Assembly (NCBI GenBank): GCA_030272815.1
Contig: JAJSZT010000010.1
Coordinates: forward strand, 16,444-80,443
Length of the DNA stretch: 64,000 bases
From: Deltaproteobacteria bacterium
Lineage (GTDB): Bacteria; Desulfobacterota; Desulfobacteria; Desulfobacterales; ETH-SRB1
Direction of reading: 5' to 3'
The translations under genes and the position numbers were made by a program. Shown piece by piece: positions 61,213 through 64,000 of the stretch (positions are counted from its first letter, which is position 1; every line of letters begins with the position of its first letter). Below the pieces are notes generated by a model. The model searched no databases and was not told where the DNA came from. It worked only from the letters and a program-made list of their open reading frames with translations.

Positions 61213-61329
61213 GTAACCGTTCACGGTTGTCGGTTCACAGTTCACAGTTGATTGCCTTGATTTCTTTATTGTTCTCTAACCTTGAAGCATGGAACCGTGA
61301 ACCGATAACTGTAAACCGTGAACGGTTAC
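61213..61329. repeat. Gene-less 'GTTCACGGTT' inverted-repeat element
   Basis: Perfect 16-base terminal repeats, GTAACCGTTCACGGTT (61213-61228) and its complement (61314-61329), match the ends of the four-helix-bundle element at 51630-52073. The centre (about 45 bases) is unrelated to the gene. It lies between cpaE and the small lipoprotein gene in the tad operon. Confidence 0.8.
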
Positions 61330-61342
61330 AATAATTTTTACC

Positions 61343-61585
61343 CTACTTGCTTTGAATAGTGCTATCACCCAACTTGTTCGATGTTTGTTTTTCGCTGTAT
61401 CCCCTGTATTTTCCAATATTTGCCTCTGTCACCTGCTCGTCTGGTTCGTTTAAGATCTGATTAGACTTTGCCAATTCAAAAGACTTTCCCCAATTTCTAT
61501 CCAGCATCGTCTCCTTTACTCCGCAGCCTGAAGAAATCAATAGCGTCGCTATCAATCCTATTAATGTAAGGCATCTGGTTAACAT
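61343..61585 (-). CDS. Small lipoprotein of the Tad operon
   Basis: 80 residues from the ATG at 61585, which has AAAGGAG at proper spacing. The signal peptide 'CLTLIGLIATLLISSGC' ends in a lipobox Cys. The mature part 'MLDRNWGKSFELAKSNQILN' resembles small lipoproteins seen beside secretins in Tad loci and may help secretin assembly in the way CpaD/pilotin proteins do. It lies directly after the cpaC secretin. Confidence 0.75.
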   Translation of the reverse strand: MLTRCLTLIGLIATLLISSGCGVKETMLDRNWGKSFELAKSNQILNEPDEQVTEANIGKYRGYSEKQTSNKLGDSTIQSK

Positions 61586-61624
61586 CTTATTCTCCTTTAC
61601 CAAATCTTTTTATAAAACTTAATC

Positions 61625-63022
61625 TTAATCAGGGTACGGCATGCCATGTCCAAAATGTCCGTCAAATTTCCCTCTTATAGTCGAGGGCTGTTTTTTCTCC
61701 CATCCTTCCATTAATCCCAGGAGATAGAATTCCGTGTCATCAGGCTCTATATAGAAATCGGTCGGCAGAGTCTGTTTTTCCAGATCAAAAGGTTTTACAA
61801 GGCGGGGCGTGACAATAATGATCAGTTCTGTTTCTCTTTTCTGAAAAGCCCGGCTTCTAAAAAGCATTCCCAGAACGGGGATATCGCCCAGGAATGGGAA
61901 TTTGCTGATGCTGTCTTGAACCGTATCCTTTAGAAGACCGGCTATGGCAAAACTCTGGCCGTCTGCAAGTTCCACTGTGGTCGAAGTCTTTCTCGTGAGT
62001 AATCCCGGCGCTGGATATCCTCCGATCAGCACGGCAACCGAAAAGTCAATTTCAGATACCTCAGGCGTGACGTTAATTTTGATCCTGCCCTCGGGAAGTA
62101 CAATTGGTGTGAATTCAAGACTTACTCCATATTCTTTGTATTCGATACCAATGCCATCATCATCGGATACTGGTATTGGAAATTCCCCGCCTGCCAGAAA
62201 GGTTGCAGTCTGCCCACTTAAAGTGATCAGCGTTGGTTCCGCCAGGATCTTGGCCAGACCGTTCCGCTTTAACAAGTCAATAAAGCCTGTCCAGGTCGAT
62301 ATCCCCCTGTCAAACCGGAAAAAAAGAGAACTTAGTTCCGACGTAATGGAAACCCCACGCTGTTCAGGTAAAGCCCCGAGCAAACCAAGACCGAAACTTC
62401 CTCCCCTGTTATATGTCCAGTTGATCCCGAGTTCCTTAGTCACCGCTCTTGACATCTCGGCTATTCTTACCTCCAGCATGACCTGGTGTACCCCTTCTAC
62501 TTTAAGTAAATTGTGGACAGTGGCATTAGGAGCATACTCTTTAGCCAAAATCATAACCTGGGAAAGATTGTTTGTGTTGGATATTCTGCCCGAAAGGGTA
62601 ATGGAATTATGCGTTGCTATGACACGAATATCCTTCTCGTTAGGGAGAATATTATGTAGCTGTTGCTTCAACCTTGAAATATCGTAATCCACTTCCAGAT
62701 CATAGATAGCGTAAATCTTTTTGTTTTGCCATATGGTTAAGTTGGTAATTCCTGCGGTTTTCCCGATAAGATAAATCTCGGTGGGAGAAAGGAGAACAAA
62801 TTTGGCAATTGCAGGATCAGCTATGGAAACGCGATTAGCCGGCTTGGAGTTTTTGAAAATAATCGATTTCCCAACCACCAGTTGGAGTTTTTTTGGTTTC
62901 TCAGTTTCCGGGAGTTCGGAATCCGCTGCCTGGGAAGATATCGCGGAAAAAACCAGCAAAATAAGCGTAATGATAATAAGAGATACGGTTCCCTTTTTGT
63001 AGGATTTTTTTGACAGGAACAT
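61625..63022 (-). CDS. cpaC: Tad pilus secretin CpaC (RcpA)
   Basis: 465 residues. The signal peptide is at the N-terminus. Residues about 40-110 are the pilus-secretin N-domain ('VVGKSIIFKNSKPANRVSIA', 'LIGKTAGITNLTIWQ'), then a BON-like domain ('IRVIATHNSITLSGRISN'). The secretin core follows: 'VMLEVRIAEMSRAVTKELGI', 'LAEPTLITLSGQTATFLAGG', 'VELADGQSFAIAGLLKD' and 'PFLGDIPVLGMLFRS'. It forms the outer-membrane pore for Flp pili. Confidence 0.94.
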   Translation of the reverse strand: MFLSKKSYKKGTVSLIIITLILLVFSAISSQAADSELPETEKPKKLQLVVGKSIIFKNSKPANRVSIADPAIAKFVLLSPTEIYLIGKTAGITNLTIWQNKKIYAIYDLEVDYDISRLKQQLHNILPNEKDIRVIATHNSITLSGRISNTNNLSQVMILAKEYAPNATVHNLLKVEGVHQVMLEVRIAEMSRAVTKELGINWTYNRGGSFGLGLLGALPEQRGVSITSELSSLFFRFDRGISTWTGFIDLLKRNGLAKILAEPTLITLSGQTATFLAGGEFPIPVSDDDGIGIEYKEYGVSLEFTPIVLPEGRIKINVTPEVSEIDFSVAVLIGGYPAPGLLTRKTSTTVELADGQSFAIAGLLKDTVQDSISKFPFLGDIPVLGMLFRSRAFQKRETELIIIVTPRLVKPFDLEKQTLPTDFYIEPDDTEFYLLGLMEGWEKKQPSTIRGKFDGHFGHGMPYPD

Positions 63023-63040
63023 ATAAATATCATCCTTATT

Positions 63041-63856
63041 TTAGAGTTTAAAGTTCTTTTTGGTTACATTGCCGCCCTCAATTATTTCCACCGTGGAAGT
63101 CCTTATTACCAACTTATTCTTTTTGGGACGGAACGAAGTAATGACTTCGGAAATACTGGCTCCATTCGTCAGGGCGATCTCTTTGTCTGTGATATTTCTC
63201 AAAGCAAACTGGAGTTTTCCCATGGTAGTCGCAAGAACCAGCTTTTCCCCTTCCTTAGGAGTGACTTCTAGAGTGTAAACGTCAACCGGATAGGGTTTTC
63301 CATCTTCTTTGTTCTTTCTGATTTCTACTCCTGTCGCAAGAACAAGAATATTTTCAAACACTGTTTTGGTAGTCTTCTCCTTGTTCCATGGATTAGTTGT
63401 CGTAAGCAGGATATCTACCCGGTTGGTCGGTCTGATCATGCCGGAAAGTCCGAGTAGTTTGTCGCCTTTTAGAGCCAGCGCGCGTTTCCCTGGTGTTACA
63501 ACCACTGAGATGCCCCCTGTAGTCACGCTGCTCGGAGCCAATTTACTTTCCAGTATGGGTTCGTTGGGTCTTAGAGAACTGATAAGAACTCTATTTGTTA
63601 CCAATTCCGGATTTGAAAAACTGCCTGGCGGGAGAGTGTCTTTAAGATAGGAGAGTGTTTTTACCATTTTAGGCTCAAGTTTTGTCCCCCATGGCATACC
63701 TTCCACGGCCACCACAACAGGCGCAGTTTTAGAGCTCACTTTACTAATTTCTTTCGGAGTCGACTGGACTTTTAACCATCTGTACACAAAAATAGTGACA
63801 GATGAAGCAATCACTAAGGCCAGCGCAAGGGGAATAATTGCCTTCCATTTTCCCAT
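63041..63856 (-). CDS. cpaB: Flp pilus assembly protein CpaB (RcpC)
   Basis: 271 residues with AAAGGAGG before the ATG. An N-terminal helix ('IIPLALALVIASSVTIFVYR') anchors a periplasmic SAF-type domain ('VVVAVEGMPWGTKLEPKMV', 'NRVLISSLRPNEPILESKL') and the RcpC/CpaB region ('GISVVVTPGKRALALKGD', 'RPTNRVDILLTT', 'VTPKEGEKLVLATTMGKLQ'). It assists secretin assembly. It is the first gene of the visible tad operon; a promoter-like sequence lies upstream. Confidence 0.93.
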   Translation of the reverse strand: MGKWKAIIPLALALVIASSVTIFVYRWLKVQSTPKEISKVSSKTAPVVVAVEGMPWGTKLEPKMVKTLSYLKDTLPPGSFSNPELVTNRVLISSLRPNEPILESKLAPSSVTTGGISVVVTPGKRALALKGDKLLGLSGMIRPTNRVDILLTTTNPWNKEKTTKTVFENILVLATGVEIRKNKEDGKPYPVDVYTLEVTPKEGEKLVLATTMGKLQFALRNITDKEIALTNGASISEVITSFRPKKNKLVIRTSTVEIIEGGNVTKKNFKL

Positions 63857-63948
63857 GAAGTGCCTCCTTTCTTGTTGTTGATTTCAAAACAATTTCACCA
63901 TGCCGTTAGCCGGACTTTTGCACTTTAAAAAAACAAGCCTAAATTTAT

Positions 63949-63976
63949 AGTATAGGAATTTCCATTTTTTAGTCAA
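63949..63976 (-). promoter_or_regulatory. Putative sigma-70 promoter of the tad operon
   Basis: On the minus strand a -35 box TTGACT (63971-63976) and a -10 box TATACT (63949-63954) are separated by 16 bases. They precede cpaB by about 90 bases. The match to consensus is close, but AT-rich sequence makes chance hits possible. It would make cpaB the first gene of the operon. Confidence 0.5.
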
Positions 63977-64000
63977 TCTTATTAATTGGTTAGAAACTAT

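Overview
This window looks like a chromosomal segment of a Gram-negative, probably deltaproteobacterial (Desulfobacterota-like) organism. The reasons are outer-membrane proteins (OmpA, a secretin, a small beta-barrel), a Tad/Flp pilus operon, and intergenic palindromic repeat families of the 'GAACATCGAAC' and 'GTTCACGGTT' type that I associate with this group. The taxon is an inference from gene content; no 16S rRNA gene is present.

Positions 2-25318 are a single open reading frame that enters from beyond the left edge: at least 8,438 residues of a giant, repeat-built surface or secreted protein. In order it carries a long series of beta-rich repeats, 'HGF-xx-GD-xV-xY' modules, Calx-beta-like stretches, RTX-like GGxGxD repeats, four tandem DUF11/DUF7507-like domains, a 'TPGFWKN' module and a C-terminal metzincin-type protease motif. 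Immediately downstream, on the same strand and closely spaced, lie a DUF3467 protein, a GAF-HlyD fusion, a PqqD-like/M50 protease/HlyD fusion, a short SecA homologue and another HlyD-type adaptor (25340-32742). This giant-protein-plus-SecA-plus-adaptors block is the most unusual part of the window. I propose that it is a dedicated export and processing system for the giant protein. It is visibly more GC-rich than the rest of the window.

Positions 32995-39222 carry two tandem Hsp70-family genes and a NifX-domain/permease pair. Positions 39262-41300 are a repeat-rich zone with a truncated Y1 (IS200/RAYT-like) transposase relative, a small conserved-looking ORF and gene remnants. Positions 41308-50564 (mostly minus strand) hold housekeeping genes: an M48 protease with TPRs, a secreted ComEA-like protein, an orphan antitoxin, TrkA/TrkH potassium uptake, QueH, a YggS-type PLP protein, Maf and tRNA-Leu(TAA), plus an unknown membrane protein.

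Positions 50585-63856 (minus strand) hold a TPR lipoprotein, a four-helix-bundle gene inside an inverted-repeat element, an outer-membrane beta-barrel, an OmpA-family protein and a Tad pilus operon. Read in transcription order the operon is cpaB, cpaC secretin, small lipoprotein, cpaE, cpaF, tadB, tadC, two tadE-like genes and a tadG-like gene. A good sigma-70-like promoter lies before cpaB. The flp pilin and prepilin peptidase are not in the window.

At least five families of short palindromic or inverted-repeat elements are scattered between genes. Several have near-identical copies in opposite orientation within the window, some supply stop codons or C-terminal residues to genes, and one is translated inside an Hsp70 gene.
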